Below, piece after piece: positions 4,774 to 5,552 of a DNA stretch of 5,552 bases. The notes under the pieces were generated by a model that was given only the letters and a program-made list of their open reading frames with translations, searched no databases and was not told where the DNA came from. Within the stretch, counting starts at the first letter, position 1. Every line of letters starts with the position of its first letter. Position numbers and translations under genes: made by a program. The stretch covers positions 1,222 through 6,773 of the forward strand of contig JAAFHI010000182.1 of the NCBI GenBank assembly GCA_013298335.1. Reading direction: 5' to 3'. This stretch comes from Actinomycetota bacterium (GTDB lineage Bacteria > Acidobacteriota > Blastocatellia > Chloracidobacteriales > Chloracidobacteriaceae).

Positions 4774-5552
4774 ATGAACGAGCAGGTTTCCACCTTGTGT
4801 CCGGGGTGTTTTTTAAGGCCCTTGGGTATCGGACAGTGCGAATGCGGGTGGAATTCCGCCGCCGAAACCCGGTCGGGGCTGTTACTTCCTCCGGGGACGT
4901 TCGTGGGAGAACACTACTTCGTCGGGCGGGTGCTCGGGCGCGGCGGGTTCGGCATCACCTATCTCGGGTTCGACCCGAACCTGAACGTCCGGGTGGCCAT
5001 CAAGGAATTTCTCCCGTCCATGTTCGCAGAACGGGCGACCGGAACTGGCGAAGTGCGCCCGATTGACGGCTTTGCGGAGAATTTCGAGTACGGTCTGGAA
5101 CGGTTCGTAGCCGAGGCACGGGCGCTCGCCCGGTTCCAGGACCATCCCAACATCGTCACCGTCATGAACTACTTTCGGGCCAACGGAACGGCCTATCTCG
5201 TGATGACCTACGTCGAGGGCATCACGCTGATGCGGCGGCTCGACCGGGCGGGCGGACGGATTCCGGTGGATGAGGCCCTGATCGTCATCCGGGCGGTTCT
5301 GGATGCTCTCCGGGACGTGCATCGGGTGGGTCTGCTCCACCGCGACATCAGTCCCGACAACATCTATCTGACCTCGCACGGGCAGGTGAAGCTGATGGAT
5401 TTCGGCGCGGCGCGATACGCCGTGAGCGAGCGAACCCAGAACCTGACGGTCGTGCTGAAGAGCGGATTCGCCCCGGAGGAGCAGTACCGGACGAACGGCA
5501 AGCAGGGTGAATGGACCGATATCTACGCGGTCGGCGCGACGTTGTACCGTGC
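4774..5552 (+). CDS. Serine/threonine protein kinase with N-terminal zinc-ribbon-like motif (partial, runs off the right edge)
   Basis: The first 259 residues are visible, with no stop before the edge. Residues 9-24 carry four cysteines, C9/C12 (CPGC) and C22/C24 (CECG), resembling a small zinc ribbon. The Hanks-type kinase domain begins near residue 48. It has the glycine loop GRGGFG (55-60), the ATP lysine K77 in VAIKE, a probable helix-C glutamate E114, the catalytic loop HRDISPDN (189-196; D191, N196), DFG (209-211), the APE motif in GFAPEEQY (231-238) and DIYAVG (249-254). The usual catalytic-loop lysine is serine here (HRDIS rather than HRDLK). This variant and the KEFLP and APEEQY motifs are, as I recall, typical of one large bacterial kinase group, so the enzyme is probably active. 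Substrate and C-terminal domains (sensor, TPR, FHA or membrane segment) lie outside the window. The ATG at 4774 has only a weak ribosome site (GCGGGG). It is divergent from the peroxiredoxin gene. Confidence 0.88.
   Translation, partial: MNEQVSTLCPGCFLRPLGIGQCECGWNSAAETRSGLLLPPGTFVGEHYFVGRVLGRGGFGITYLGFDPNLNVRVAIKEFLPSMFAERATGTGEVRPIDGFAENFEYGLERFVAEARALARFQDHPNIVTVMNYFRANGTAYLVMTYVEGITLMRRLDRAGGRIPVDEALIVIRAVLDALRDVHRVGLLHRDISPDNIYLTSHGQVKLMDFGAARYAVSERTQNLTVVLKSGFAPEEQYRTNGKQGEWTDIYAVGATLYR

Noticed and set aside
4882..5379. 165-codon minus-strand frame opposite the kinase
   Set aside because: The plus-strand frame contains all kinase motifs in order, so this is a shadow.

Overview
The window is GC-rich bacterial DNA with tightly packed genes, and its centre is a sulfur-carrier-dependent cysteine synthesis operon on the minus strand. 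The host cannot be named with certainty. GC content, gene style and a dispersed 'cacaaaggcacgaag' type intergenic repeat make me favour the Planctomycetota/Verrucomicrobiota (PVC) group, most likely Verrucomicrobiota. This is inference, not something the sequence proves.

Layout. Positions 1-399 hold no gene. They contain a repeat-derived region: a 195-bp MITE-like element with 22-bp perfect terminal inverted repeats (180-374), a diverged second copy of its body in the opposite orientation that runs off the left edge (about 6-133), and a long hairpin joining the two. Positions 400-3868 (minus strand) carry four genes only 6-9 bases apart. In transcription order they are cysM (cysteine synthase), an unrecognised 203-residue protein, mec (JAMM-type metalloprotease) and a three-domain fusion of sulfur carrier, E1-like adenylyltransferase and rhodanese. 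Upstream on the same strand, across a 78-bp gap made largely of a repeat hairpin, is a Prx6-type peroxiredoxin (3947-4588) with a plausible sigma-70 promoter. Divergently, from 4774 to the right edge, is the N-terminal part of a serine/threonine protein kinase with a zinc-ribbon-like N-terminus.

How the genes fit together. In the characterised mycobacterial Mec-CysO-CysM system, an adenylyltransferase/sulfurtransferase makes a C-terminal thiocarboxylate on the carrier CysO. CysM transfers that sulfur to an activated serine (O-phosphoserine), forming a CysO-cysteine adduct, and Mec releases the cysteine. All of these functions are present here, but carrier, activating enzyme and sulfurtransferase are on one polypeptide whose carrier Gly-Gly (residues 90-91) is internal. 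Something must expose that Gly-Gly, and Mec is the obvious candidate.

The most striking signal is in the linker just after the carrier domain. The coding strand has ten consecutive A residues, immediately preceded by a GC-only hairpin with a GAAA tetraloop and immediately followed by UGA in the -1 frame. One-base slippage would make a free carrier of about 103 residues instead of the full fusion. This looks like a candidate programmed-slippage switch and, together with the unknown fourth operon gene, is the most promising undescribed feature.
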